A stretch of 41,900 nt of DNA, from the NCBI GenBank assembly GCA_018712555.1, contig DVGT01000015.1, positions 1-41,900 of the forward strand, read 5' to 3'. Source of the stretch: Faecimorpha stercoravium. GTDB taxonomy: Bacteria > Bacillota > Clostridia > Lachnospirales > Bianqueaceae. The notes beneath the pieces were generated by a model. It was not told where the DNA came from. It made no database searches and saw nothing but the letters and a program-made list of their open reading frames with translations. Each line of letters begins with the position of its first letter. Position 1 is the stretch's first letter. Position numbers and translations under genes: made by a program. Of this stretch, positions 1-8,076 are shown piece by piece.

Positions 1-53
1 TTGGCAAGTTTTACTGCCTGTACTTTGTATTCATGGTCATATTTACGTGCCAC
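1..53 (-). CDS. IS3-type transposase OrfA, N-terminal fragment cut by the window edge
   Basis: Only the first 17 codons are inside the window. They read MARKYDHEYKVQAVKLA, which matches my memory of the N-terminus of helix-turn-helix OrfA proteins of IS3/IS150-type elements in Firmicutes; OrfA binds the element ends and is normally frameshifted onto the OrfB integrase. The start is GTG at 53..51, eight bases after a clean AAGGAGG ribosome site, and a promoter lies just upstream. The rest of the element is beyond position 1, so I cannot say whether it is intact. A free-standing HTH protein of the same family is the alternative. Confidence 0.7.
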   Translation of the reverse strand, partial: MARKYDHEYKVQAVKLA

Positions 54-82
54 TTTGAATGCCTCCTTATTCTCTTGGTTTT

Positions 83-112
83 ATTATGAAATCCTTGAGA
101 ATAAGCTGTCAA
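83..112 (-). promoter_or_regulatory. Promoter of the IS orfA
   Basis: On the minus strand TTGACA (112..107) is followed after 18 bases by CATAAT (88..83), one base off the consensus -10. It ends about 30 bases before the GTG start of the transposase fragment. The IS end itself is probably within a few tens of bases upstream (about 113-140), but I could not identify its inverted repeat without the other end. Confidence 0.6.
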
Positions 113-365
113 CTTTTTTTATACCACACCAGTTTAAGCCTTGCACAACTCGGCTTTGCAGACTTGAAAACACGATAGTTGAGCGTTTCTATTCCCACTC
201 TCAAAAATGGCTGTCTACTGCGTAACATTTTGCCATGCCAGCGTGGATATTTAGATGGGCAAAAAGTCTGTATTTATGCGACTTGCAGAGGGCAGAAACA
301 GAGCAAGTAGTATCATATCCCTTGAAAGCGCAAAAATGCTGTTCTATCGTTCCACGCGGCACAGA
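113..365. other. Intergenic stretch between the IS end and sigE
   Basis: No gene is supported here. Open frames exist on the plus strand (for example ATG 255 to TAA 431, 58 codons), but none has a ribosome site and this one runs through the terminator hairpin at 366-404. The stretch probably contains the outer end of the insertion sequence and neutral flanking DNA. Confidence 0.5.
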
Positions 366-404
366 AAAAGCGGGCAAGAAGTTTTTGACCTCTTACCCGC
401 TTTT
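366..404 (-). terminator. Terminator after sigE
   Basis: The arms AAAAGCGGGCAAGA (366-379) and TCTTACCCGCTTTT (391-404) pair along 14 positions. The single mismatch becomes a U-G wobble in minus-strand RNA, and a run of five T follows on that strand. It lies about 90 bases beyond the sigE stop, so it most likely ends the spoIIGA-sigE transcript. Confidence 0.75.
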
Positions 405-493
405 CATTGCAACCTGTCTGCCAGCCGTTAAGTTAGTTTGTTTTCAAACCTTCCTTATCGGTGGTTGGCAAAACGGGGCCCCTTCTTCTTTCT

Positions 494-1213
494 TTACATC
501 AGTCTGACCATTTCCTTCTGCAGGCGCTTCATGATCCGTTTCTCGAGTCGGGAAATATAGGACTGGGAAATTCCCATACGGTCTGCTACTTCCTTCTGTG
601 TCATCTCCTTTCCCTCTGTATTGAGGCCGAACCGCAGATCAATAATACTGCGTTCCCGTGGCGTCAGAATCTCCAGAGAGCGCCGTAATAAGTCCCGGTC
701 GATCTGCTCCTCAATCCCCTTAGATACAGCATCCTGCTCGGAGCTCAGAATATCTGACAGCAGAAGTTCATTCCCGTCCCAGTCCACGTTCAATGGTTCG
801 TCAATCGAAATCTCTCCTCGCATTCGACTGTTTCTTCGCAGCACCATCAAAATTTCATTTTCGATGCAGCGAGAAGCGTATGTTGCCAGTTTGATCTTTT
901 TATCGGGTTTGAAGGTATTGATCGCCTTAATCAGTCCGATCGTCCCAATGGAAATCAAATCCTCTACATTCATCCCCGTGTTTTCAAACTTCTTAGCAAT
1001 ATATACGACGAGACGGAGATTATGTTCAATTAAAAGCTGTCTCCCCTTTTCCTTCTCCTCTCCCTCCTGCGTGAACATATGCAGTACCTTTGCTTCTTCC
1101 TGTGCTCCCAGCGGTTCCGGCAGGATATCACTTCCTCCAATGTACAGAATCGTTTCTTCCGACGCCTCTTTCGTCAATACGAGCTTCTGCGCGCATAGCC
1201 ACATCATCTTCAT
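494..1213 (-). CDS. sigE: RNA polymerase sigma-E, mother-cell sporulation sigma factor
   Basis: The product is a 239-residue sigma-70 family protein, the same length as Bacillus subtilis SigE. Region 2 is visible around NLRLVVYIAKKF, DLISIGTIGLIKA and YASRCIENEI, and region 4 around LTPRERSIIDLRFGL with its C-terminal helix-turn-helix (ADRMGISQSYISRLEKR). The residues before region 2 would be the pro-sequence removed by SpoIIGA, which is encoded directly upstream; that pairing separates SigE from SigG and SigF. I chose ATG 1213 because AAGGAG, inside the last codons of spoIIGA, lies eight bases before it; a GTG at 1222 is too close. sigG, often the next gene in other spore formers, does not follow: a terminator and an IS end do. 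Confidence 0.93.
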   Translation of the reverse strand: MKMMWLCAQKLVLTKEASEETILYIGGSDILPEPLGAQEEAKVLHMFTQEGEEKEKGRQLLIEHNLRLVVYIAKKFENTGMNVEDLISIGTIGLIKAINTFKPDKKIKLATYASRCIENEILMVLRRNSRMRGEISIDEPLNVDWDGNELLLSDILSSEQDAVSKGIEEQIDRDLLRRSLEILTPRERSIIDLRFGLNTEGKEMTQKEVADRMGISQSYISRLEKRIMKRLQKEMVRLM

Positions 1214-1218
1214 ATCTG

Positions 1219-1995
1219 TCACTCCTTTTCTGCCTCACACCATTGTGCCGGCAATATGGCCCTACAACCATGTACCCGTATGGATTGCCCCGTCCCCGCG
1301 ATGACAGCCGTCATCGACCTCTCCTGATCCTTTATCCGCAGGATCAGCTGATCTGGACAAAAACCCCACATCACTTTTCCTTCACTGCCGATGGATCGAT
1401 AGGGAATCGGTATCTTATCCACAACTTCCAAGCCCGCCAATAGGCCCTCCTCCACAATAACCACCGGCCTGTGTCCTATGGGATCTTGCAGCAGATTCCC
1501 ACTGTCCAGCCATCCGTAAAAACGAACGCTCTTCCCTCGTACTGTGCAAGTAACTTCTCCTACTCGGCCTCCCCGTCCACTGAACTGATAATATGCCTGC
1601 AGGCCCTTTCCGCCCAATATGAAAAGCAGAATCGCTCCTGCCCATATCATCCAGGCTTCTCCCTCCAACCACTGTGAACACAACCCCAGCAGCCCTTTCA
1701 GCAAGATACTCAATCCGAACAACCATCCCAGACGGACCAGAAAAGACCTGGGCGTGCTCCATCCCCATGTACCCAGTACCATGCCGCAGGCCATCCCCAG
1801 CATGATTCCCCATCCGACGATTCCACCCACCAGGCCCCGTCGACACCACCACCAGACCGTGGAAAAAAGGGCTGCCAGAAAAGAAACCACGCCAAGCCGC
1901 CATAACGGTACCTTTCGTCCCAATACGCGATTCATCCAATATAATAGTAAAAAATCCAGCAATCCATTGCACAGAAAATAGAGATCCACATACAT
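1219..1995 (-). CDS. spoIIGA: Sigma-E processing peptidase SpoIIGA
   Basis: This 258-residue protein has five hydrophobic segments in the first 130 residues, matching the membrane half of SpoIIGA, followed by a soluble aspartic-protease half. The catalytic motif is LDSGN with Asp164. In known systems SpoIIGA sits in the sporulation septum and, when SpoIIR signals from the forespore, cleaves pro-SigE. Both partners are in this window: sigE follows directly, with its ribosome site inside the spoIIGA end, and spoIIR lies near 31 kb. The start has a GGAGGG site seven to eight bases upstream. The gene is separated from ftsZ by a terminator, so it should have its own promoter. Confidence 0.93.
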   Translation of the reverse strand: MYVDLYFLCNGLLDFLLLYWMNRVLGRKVPLWRLGVVSFLAALFSTVWWWCRRGLVGGIVGWGIMLGMACGMVLGTWGWSTPRSFLVRLGWLFGLSILLKGLLGLCSQWLEGEAWMIWAGAILLFILGGKGLQAYYQFSGRGGRVGEVTCTVRGKSVRFYGWLDSGNLLQDPIGHRPVVIVEEGLLAGLEVVDKIPIPYRSIGSEGKVMWGFCPDQLILRIKDQERSMTAVIAGTGQSIRVHGCRAILPAQWCEAEKE

Positions 1996-2055
1996 ACTAT
2001 CCCTCCCTCTGGCCTTGCTGTCTTCTATAGCTTACCACAATCCCACTGCGCAATT

Positions 2056-2061
2056 TGTCAA
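2056..2061 (-). promoter_or_regulatory. Candidate -35 / Spo0A-box region of the spoIIG promoter
   Basis: A TTGACA hexamer on the minus strand lies about 60 bases upstream of spoIIGA. No good -10 stands at 17 bases; weak AT-rich hexamers occur at 21-26 bases. The B. subtilis spoIIG promoter is known for an over-long spacer and activation by Spo0A. The other strand reads TGTCAAA across the hexamer, one base from the Spo0A box TGTCGAA. This is suggestive only. Confidence 0.35.
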
Positions 2062-2093
2062 AGGGAGGTGGGCGCAGCAGAAAATTAAGCGAC

Positions 2094-2132
2094 AAAAAAA
2101 GAGGACACGTTGCAAAAACAACCTGTCCTCTT
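2094..2132 (-). terminator. Terminator after ftsZ
   Basis: Minus-strand arms AAGAGGACA and TGTCCTCTT, extended inward by GTTG/CAAC across one G-G mismatch, are followed by seven T. It separates the dcw transcript ending in ftsZ from spoIIGA-sigE. Confidence 0.85.
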
Positions 2133-2153
2133 CATCATTCGATATAAACTATG

Positions 2154-3389
2154 TCAGCTTCTGCGGCTGCGCTGCAAAAACGGCGGGATGTCCACCGGCA
2201 TGTCATCCGAAGAAGGCCTGGGACGGCTGGCACCTCCGTAGTTGCTGCCATATCCCGAACCACTGTTACTATTGTTATTATAGGGCGCTCCCGTGATCGG
2301 ATTGCGCTGCGGCTTCTCCTCAGCCGTTGTATTCTTCGCCAGATTATCCAGGCTGCTGGCGATATTGGTCTCCTGTACCGCAGCCTTAGGCGCTGTATAC
2401 GCAGAATAATCCTCATTGCCGAAATCTGTCGCAATGACAGTGACCACGATCTCATCCTGCAGGTTCTCATCCATAGAAGTACCATAGATGACTTCCGCAT
2501 CCGGATCGATATGCGCTGCGATCATATTGGGGATCTCCACCGCGTCGAACATCGTCATATCCGGTCCGCCGCATACATTGATCAGCACACCGCGTGCGCC
2601 ATCAATGGTGGTATCCATCAGCGGTGAGCTGATAGCCTCCTCCGCAGCCTTCTTCGCCTTATCATCACCCTTGGCGCGGCCGATACCCATATGAGCCACA
2701 CCCTTGTTCTGCATGACGGTCTTCACATCGTTAAAGTCCACATTGATGATACCGGGACGGTAAATCAGATCAGATACGCCCTGTACACCCTGGCGCAGAA
2801 TTCCATCCGCCAGGCGGAACGTATCCTGCATGGTTGTCCTCTTATCCGCAATCTGCAACAGCTTATCGTTGGAAATGCAGATCAGCGTATCCACGCCCTT
2901 CCGCAGCTCCGCAATCCCGGCCTCTGCCGCGCGCATCTTCTTCGCCCCCTCAAAGGCAAAAGGCTTGGTCACGACACCTACCGTCAGAATCCCCATCTCT
3001 TTAGCGATCTTAGCCACCACAGGAGCCGCTCCTGTGCCAGTGCCGCCGCCCATACCTGCGGTCACGAAGACCATATCCGCGCCGGAAATCGCATCCTTGA
3101 TCTCCTCTGCACTTTCCTCGGCCGCCTGCTTACCAATCTCAGGCCGGCCACCAGCGCCTAAGCCCCGGGTCAACTTCTGTCCAATCAGCAGCTTATTCTC
3201 TGCGCTGCCCAAGCGAAGCACCTGTGCATCTGTGTTCACAATCAAAAATTCGGCTCCCTGCAGGCCATCGGAAATCATACGCTCTACCGCGTTATTTCCG
3301 CCGCCGCCTACTCCAACCACTTTTATTTTAGCCTTATTATCAGAAAAATCTTCTGTCCATTCGAAATCCAAAGCCAACTCCTCCTTCAT
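2154..3389 (-). CDS. ftsZ: Cell division protein FtsZ
   Basis: A 411-residue tubulin-like GTPase that forms the division ring. The N-terminal glycine-rich loop VGVGGGGNNAV, the signature GGGTGTGAAP and the synergy loop NVDFNDVKTVM are all intact. A variable linker rich in Asn and Ser follows, then the C-terminal partner-binding peptide (DIPPFLQRSRR). It is the last gene of the dcw cluster, with its own promoter upstream and a terminator downstream. The start is uncertain: ATG 3389 has GAAGG touching it, whereas TTG 3371 has AAGGAGG eight bases upstream and would give LDFEWTEDF as N-terminus. ftsA, which often precedes ftsZ, is absent. Confidence 0.96.
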   Translation of the reverse strand: MKEELALDFEWTEDFSDNKAKIKVVGVGGGGNNAVERMISDGLQGAEFLIVNTDAQVLRLGSAENKLLIGQKLTRGLGAGGRPEIGKQAAEESAEEIKDAISGADMVFVTAGMGGGTGTGAAPVVAKIAKEMGILTVGVVTKPFAFEGAKKMRAAEAGIAELRKGVDTLICISNDKLLQIADKRTTMQDTFRLADGILRQGVQGVSDLIYRPGIINVDFNDVKTVMQNKGVAHMGIGRAKGDDKAKKAAEEAISSPLMDTTIDGARGVLINVCGGPDMTMFDAVEIPNMIAAHIDPDAEVIYGTSMDENLQDEIVVTVIATDFGNEDYSAYTAPKAAVQETNIASSLDNLAKNTTAEEKPQRNPITGAPYNNNSNSGSGYGSNYGGASRPRPSSDDMPVDIPPFLQRSRRS

Positions 3390-3409
3390 CCTTCAGCCTG
3401 TATGTTACA

Positions 3410-3438
3410 ATAATACCCGTTTTTCCGCAATAAATCAA
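3410..3438 (-). promoter_or_regulatory. Promoter of ftsZ
   Basis: On the minus strand TTGATT (3438..3433) and TATTAT (3415..3410) are separated by exactly 17 bases, in the gap between ftsQ and ftsZ. This gives ftsZ an internal promoter in addition to read-through from the dcw genes. Confidence 0.55.
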
Positions 3439-3488
3439 TAGGAAAGATCAAATTTCCATAAAAATTCATAAATCCACGGTCTAATTTA

Positions 3489-4238
3489 TCAAATAGGTTT
3501 TTCTAGATATACTTGACCCTCTAAATCTTCTAAATGAAGAATTCCTTCTGCATCCGGCGTCTCTTCCAGAATCCTGGCCAAAGCCTGTATTTTAGAATCC
3601 AGATCTTCCTCTCCGCCGCATCGCACGTCCAAACGTTCTGTATAAAGACGGATGTCCGAGGTCTGCGTCAGATCCACCCGTACCACAGTGGAGGCAATGC
3701 CGTATTTCTGCAAAGCTCCGCACACATCCATGATTGTCTGCGATAGAGATACGCTCTCGGTATTGAGCGGTTCTCCCAACGTAAAGCTTTGCACGTTGAC
3801 GCCGGTGATCACCGGCATGTCCTCATCTAAGTAATGGGTACTATCCACGACGTAGCCCGTTTCGTCCAAACAGAGATATATTCCCATATAGGCCACATAT
3901 CCCACCACAGTCCGTTCCTTGACCTGGATCTCCAGGCTATTCGGCCAGTGTACATAGATGTCCACCGTCTCTATGCGCGGATTCAAATCCATCTTTTGGA
4001 AAGCACTTCCGATGAGAAAATGAAACATATTCATTCCCTCCGTCAGTCCCAGCTCCTCCTGAATCTCCTCCGCGGAAACAACCTCATTTCCCGTGACAAC
4101 AACCTCTCGTATCGAAAATACGAAGGAATTCAAAAATAGAAGAACCAGCAGGATGAGCAGGGCGATCAGCATCTTCTTGCGCCGCCCAGAACCCTGATTA
4201 TAGCGGTACTTGGCATCCAGTTTGATTTTCTTAGCCAA
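3489..4238 (-). CDS. ftsQ: Cell division protein FtsQ/DivIB
   Basis: A 249-residue bitopic membrane protein: a basic cytoplasmic N-terminus, one membrane span at about residues 23-43 (LIALLILLVLLFLNSFVFSI), then a POTRA domain (EVVVTGNEVVSAEEI) and a beta domain outside the membrane. FtsQ/DivIB links FtsL and DivIC to the septal synthase FtsW and its PBP. The start is TTG 4238, with GGAG eight bases upstream. It lies between ftsW and ftsZ, the usual place. The family is assigned from domain layout and synteny more than from single residues. Confidence 0.85.
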   Translation of the reverse strand: MAKKIKLDAKYRYNQGSGRRKKMLIALLILLVLLFLNSFVFSIREVVVTGNEVVSAEEIQEELGLTEGMNMFHFLIGSAFQKMDLNPRIETVDIYVHWPNSLEIQVKERTVVGYVAYMGIYLCLDETGYVVDSTHYLDEDMPVITGVNVQSFTLGEPLNTESVSLSQTIMDVCGALQKYGIASTVVRVDLTQTSDIRLYTERLDVRCGGEEDLDSKIQALARILEETPDAEGILHLEDLEGQVYLEKPI

Positions 4239-4275
4239 TGCCCTGTCTCCTTTCTGTCTCGATTGGCCGCCCCAT

Positions 4276-5697
4276 TTATCGTCTGGGCGCCGTGGAATAT
4301 CGTGAGATATTCAGTAGGATTCCCATGCTGCCCATCAAAAACAGCAGGGAAGATCCACCATAACTGATGAAGGGCAGTGTCACACCCGTTACCGGGATAC
4401 TATTCGTATTCACCGCCACATTGATGATAACCTGAATCGCCACCTGGGTAATCATTCCCACCGCCAGCAGGCTGGAAAACTGATTCGGCGCATGTACCGC
4501 AATCTTAATGCCATTCCAGACCAGCCCTGCAAAAAGCAGAAGCACGACCCCAGCACCAACCAGGCCTAATTCTTCGCAGAGCACCGCGAAGATGATATCG
4601 TTATGCGCCTCTGGGATAAATCCCAGCTTCTGTACGCTCTGCCCTAAGCCTACGCCGAATAATCCGCCAGAGCCGACCGCATAAAGCGACTGTATGGCCT
4701 GATACCCGTCTCCGCTCGCATAATCCCAGGGATTCAACCATGCCCGTACACGAATGGTACGATAACTCCATTCTTCCATCAGCGGCTGGATCCACTCGGG
4801 CATGCTGTCAATGGGCACCACCAACGGAATCGTGACAATAAAGACCAGCGCTGCCAAAAGAGGCACTACCAGCACCAGGAAATGCTTGATCCTGGCCCCG
4901 CCGACAAACATGATCACCAGACCGATGCCCATGTTGACAATGGCTGTGGACAGATTCTCGATCAGAATCAGGCAGGTGGGAATCAGGAGTACAATCAGGA
5001 GTTTGGCGAAGGTCCAGACGCTCTGTATATCATCCCGATGCTGATCCACCAGTAATGCCATGAAAAGAGCCGTGGCAATCTTGGCAAACTCCGAGGGCTG
5101 GAAGGAATAGTCTCCGAAGCCAAGCCACCGCTTCGATCCATTGATCTCCTCTCCTACGATCATTACCGCTACCAGGAGGATAATCGACAGAACATACGCG
5201 GCAAAAGCAAATCTGCGATACCATTTCAACGGTACATAGACGGCACCGATCAGGACTACCGTACTGATTGCCAGCCAGATCAGCTGCCGCTTAAAGTAAT
5301 ACAGGCTGTCCCCTGTATTATTGTAAGCGAAGTATACGCTGGAACTCGTCACCATGATGAGTCCGATCAACGACAGCAGTACCAAACAGGCGATAAACGT
5401 GAAGTTCGTCTCCCGTTTCTCTGGCAGCGCCCATGCCGCCCTCTCGCGCCGATAATATTCGGCGCTGGCTTTACGAGGCTTCAGCTTGCTCACAGCCTGC
5501 ATCGCAAAGCCACCTACACGATCCAGACCTCTTTCTTTCTGCTTAACGCGCCTGCTTCTCTCGAAGGTCTGCCTGGACACGGTCTGATTTTCTGATTCTT
5601 TAGCAGAATACCGGGCCTGCTGCCGCAGGAAATCCTCTGGCCGCAGTGTCCGGATCTTTCCCGTCTCTTCCGGCTTCTGCGCCTTACGTTTCTTCAC
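4276..5697 (-). CDS. ftsW: Septal peptidoglycan polymerase FtsW/SpoVE (SEDS family)
   Basis: SEDS glycosyltransferases polymerise lipid II together with a class B PBP. The membrane part has about ten spans and the family motifs GSKRWLGFG, QPSEFAKIA and PEAHNDIIFAVLCEELG. I chose GTG 5697, six bases after a GGAGG site; the frame is open for 79 more codons but that stretch overlaps mraY and has no family similarity. With this start the protein is 473 residues, about 80-100 longer than common FtsW. The extra length is a basic, membrane-free N-terminus of about 95 residues. Whether it is FtsW or SpoVE cannot be told apart here. Confidence 0.92.
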   Translation of the reverse strand: MKKRKAQKPEETGKIRTLRPEDFLRQQARYSAKESENQTVSRQTFERSRRVKQKERGLDRVGGFAMQAVSKLKPRKASAEYYRRERAAWALPEKRETNFTFIACLVLLSLIGLIMVTSSSVYFAYNNTGDSLYYFKRQLIWLAISTVVLIGAVYVPLKWYRRFAFAAYVLSIILLVAVMIVGEEINGSKRWLGFGDYSFQPSEFAKIATALFMALLVDQHRDDIQSVWTFAKLLIVLLIPTCLILIENLSTAIVNMGIGLVIMFVGGARIKHFLVLVVPLLAALVFIVTIPLVVPIDSMPEWIQPLMEEWSYRTIRVRAWLNPWDYASGDGYQAIQSLYAVGSGGLFGVGLGQSVQKLGFIPEAHNDIIFAVLCEELGLVGAGVVLLLFAGLVWNGIKIAVHAPNQFSSLLAVGMITQVAIQVIINVAVNTNSIPVTGVTLPFISYGGSSLLFLMGSMGILLNISRYSTAPRR

Positions 5698-5725
5698 AGT
5701 ACTCCTCCCCTCTATCCTCGTCTCA

Positions 5726-6676
5726 TCACAGTGCCAATAAACCGATGAGACACAAAATCGCGGTGATGATGACAAACACGCTGACCACCTTAGTCTCTTT
5801 CCAACCGCCCAATTCAAAATGATGATGAATCGGCGCCATCCTAAACAGCCTCTTTCCATGCGTCGCCTTGAAATACGCAACCTGCAATACGACCGATACC
5901 ACTTCCAACACATAGATGAACCCGACAATGACAAGAAGCAACGGAATCCGCAACATCAGTGCTAGGGCAGTTACAAAACCGCCAAGTGCCAACGAACCGG
6001 TATCCCCCATGAATACCTTCGCCGGATTCACATTAAAGAGCAGAAAGCCCAGAAGGCTGCCTGCCACAGCAGATGCCATGGGCAGCAAATTGCTGTTTTG
6101 TCCCCAACATACCACCGCAAAGAATGCAGCCACAATCACTGTCACGCCAGAAGCCAGACCATCCAGGCCATCGGTGAAGTTGACTCCATTGACAAACGCC
6201 AGAATCAGGAAGAATGCAAAGGGATAATAGAGAATACCCAGATCCCACTCGAAAGAAGCAAACGGAACCTCGATGGCCGTGCCGATATCTGAACGCCATA
6301 AATAGATGACAAACAGAAGGGCCACTACACACTGAAGTACCCATTTCTGCAGGGGCTTTAACCCTTCATTCTCCTTCTTGACCACCTTGATATAGTCATC
6401 CAGAAAACCGATCAGACCAAAAGCCCAGGTCACAAGGAGCGCCGCGATGATCTGAGAATTAAACTGAAAGAACAGCACAACCCCCAGGGTCAGGCTGATC
6501 AGAATCATGATGCCGCCCATCGTGGGCGTTCCTGCTTTTTTCTGATGTTCTTTGGGCCCCACCGCCCGGATGTACTGCCCAAACTTGAGTTTATGCAGCA
6601 GCGGAATACAGATGGGACATAAAAGAATCTGCGCCACAAAGGCGATAATGGCCGGAATAATGGCTGATTTATCCAT
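5726..6676 (-). CDS. mraY: Phospho-N-acetylmuramoyl-pentapeptide transferase MraY
   Basis: A 316-residue polytopic enzyme making lipid I from UDP-MurNAc-pentapeptide and undecaprenyl phosphate. The three family motifs are intact: GFLDDYIKV with the Asp-Asp pair, NFTDGLDGLA, and the histidine motif HHHFELGGWKE. TAGGAG lies eight bases before the ATG. It is followed after 28 bases directly by ftsW, without murD or murG, and preceded by murF. Confidence 0.97.
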   Translation of the reverse strand: MDKSAIIPAIIAFVAQILLCPICIPLLHKLKFGQYIRAVGPKEHQKKAGTPTMGGIMILISLTLGVVLFFQFNSQIIAALLVTWAFGLIGFLDDYIKVVKKENEGLKPLQKWVLQCVVALLFVIYLWRSDIGTAIEVPFASFEWDLGILYYPFAFFLILAFVNGVNFTDGLDGLASGVTVIVAAFFAVVCWGQNSNLLPMASAVAGSLLGFLLFNVNPAKVFMGDTGSLALGGFVTALALMLRIPLLLVIVGFIYVLEVVSVVLQVAYFKATHGKRLFRMAPIHHHFELGGWKETKVVSVFVIITAILCLIGLLAL

Positions 6677-6687
6677 AATATCTACTC

Positions 6688-8076
6688 CTATTTTATCATT
6701 TGAACAATTTTATCTAAGGCCATCCTGCGGGAAGCCTTCAAGAGTATTATATCATCTGGGCGCAAAAGTGAAAAGAGTTTCTTGCTCAGTATCTCCGTAT
6801 TCTCAAAATAATAAGACGTCAGCGTGGGCCGCACCTTGAGGGCTTCCTCCACAATCCAGGCCGCATCCTTTCCCACACCCACTAGAACATCTACGGCGTG
6901 TTCCGCTGCGTATTGTCCCACCTGGCGATGCCCCTTCTCCGAATAAAAGCCCATCTCCAGCATATCTCCCAAAACGGCGACTCGCCTGCTGTTCGGCCGA
7001 AACTCCTGTGCGCAGAGTACATCCAGGGCCGCCTCCATCGATGCCGGGCTGGCATTATACGAGTCGTCCAGGATTCGAAAGCGGTCATTCTCATACACAT
7101 TCATCCGCATCGCGGAAGGCTGGAAGGAGGCAATGCCCTTTACCAGCGTCTCCGGCGAGAGCCCCAGATGTCTTCCGATCCCATAGGCTGCCAACATGGC
7201 ATATACCATATGTTTTCCCAGGGCCTTGGCCGTAAGCAGTGTCTCTTCCCCGTCGCAGTGAAGTAGCGTCTGTATTTCATCGCCCACCTGCTTCCACCAG
7301 AGCGCCCGTATTTCGCAGTCTTCCGAGAAACCATACCGCCATACCGGCCGTTTCATCTGTCTGCTGTACGACAACAGCAGCGGATCGTCTCCGCAAAGAA
7401 ACGCAGGGCCGTCATCCTTCATCTCCTCAAACATTTCCGTCTTTGCTTTTAAGATGCCCTCCTGACTGCCTAAAAATTCGATATGAGAAACGCCAATATT
7501 TGTGATGACACCGACATCCGGTTTTGCGATATGGGACAAATATCGAATCTCTCCGAAATGGTTCATCCCCATCTCCAACACCGCAGCCTGGGTGTCCTCT
7601 TCGATCTGGAATATGGCCAGGGGCAGCCCGTATTGGTTATTCAGGTTCCCCGGCGTCTTGAAAACCTTCAGTCCCCCGGAGAGTGCGGCAGCGATCATGT
7701 CCTTCGCCGTGGTCTTACCCACACTCCCTGTGACTCCGATGACAGGGATCCCCAACTTCTTTCGATAATACGCCGCCAGATTCCCCATTGCCTGCACGGT
7801 CTCTGGCACGATCCACAGGAGCTTTCCTTCTGGCACCGAGATCTCATGCGTATCGGCATAGGTCTTTTCGCAAAGACAGGCCACCGCTCCCTTCTCATAA
7901 CACTCCGCAATGAACTGATGGCTATCCACCCGTTCTCCCTGCATCGCGACAAAGAGTGCGCCCGGTGTGACTTTTCTGGAATCAATGACCACAGAAGTGA
8001 TTCGCTGATCCGTCCCTTCTCCTCGGAGTTCTCCTCCCAGTACCTTATGTATCTCTTCCCAAGTCAGCTTCATCAT
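6688..8076 (-). CDS. murF: UDP-MurNAc-tripeptide--D-Ala-D-Ala ligase MurF
   Basis: A 462-residue Mur ligase that adds D-Ala-D-Ala to complete the pentapeptide. It has an N-terminal UDP-sugar-binding domain, the ATP loop VTGSVGKTTAKDM and a C-terminal ligase domain (LDDSYNASPASM, VLGDMLEMG are typical MurF motifs). It overlaps the murE stop by four bases (ATGA), so translation is coupled, and its ribosome site GGAGGA lies in the last codons of murE. Placement between murE and mraY is a common variant. Confidence 0.96.
   Translation of the reverse strand: MMKLTWEEIHKVLGGELRGEGTDQRITSVVIDSRKVTPGALFVAMQGERVDSHQFIAECYEKGAVACLCEKTYADTHEISVPEGKLLWIVPETVQAMGNLAAYYRKKLGIPVIGVTGSVGKTTAKDMIAAALSGGLKVFKTPGNLNNQYGLPLAIFQIEEDTQAAVLEMGMNHFGEIRYLSHIAKPDVGVITNIGVSHIEFLGSQEGILKAKTEMFEEMKDDGPAFLCGDDPLLLSYSRQMKRPVWRYGFSEDCEIRALWWKQVGDEIQTLLHCDGEETLLTAKALGKHMVYAMLAAYGIGRHLGLSPETLVKGIASFQPSAMRMNVYENDRFRILDDSYNASPASMEAALDVLCAQEFRPNSRRVAVLGDMLEMGFYSEKGHRQVGQYAAEHAVDVLVGVGKDAAWIVEEALKVRPTLTSYYFENTEILSKKLFSLLRPDDIILLKASRRMALDKIVQMIK

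Noticed and set aside
255..431. 58-codon plus-strand frame between the IS end and sigE
   Set aside because: No ribosome site, and it runs through the sigE terminator hairpin.
5698..5934. 79-residue upstream extension of ftsW
   Set aside because: It overlaps mraY in another frame, lacks FtsW similarity, and a strong ribosome site marks GTG 5697.
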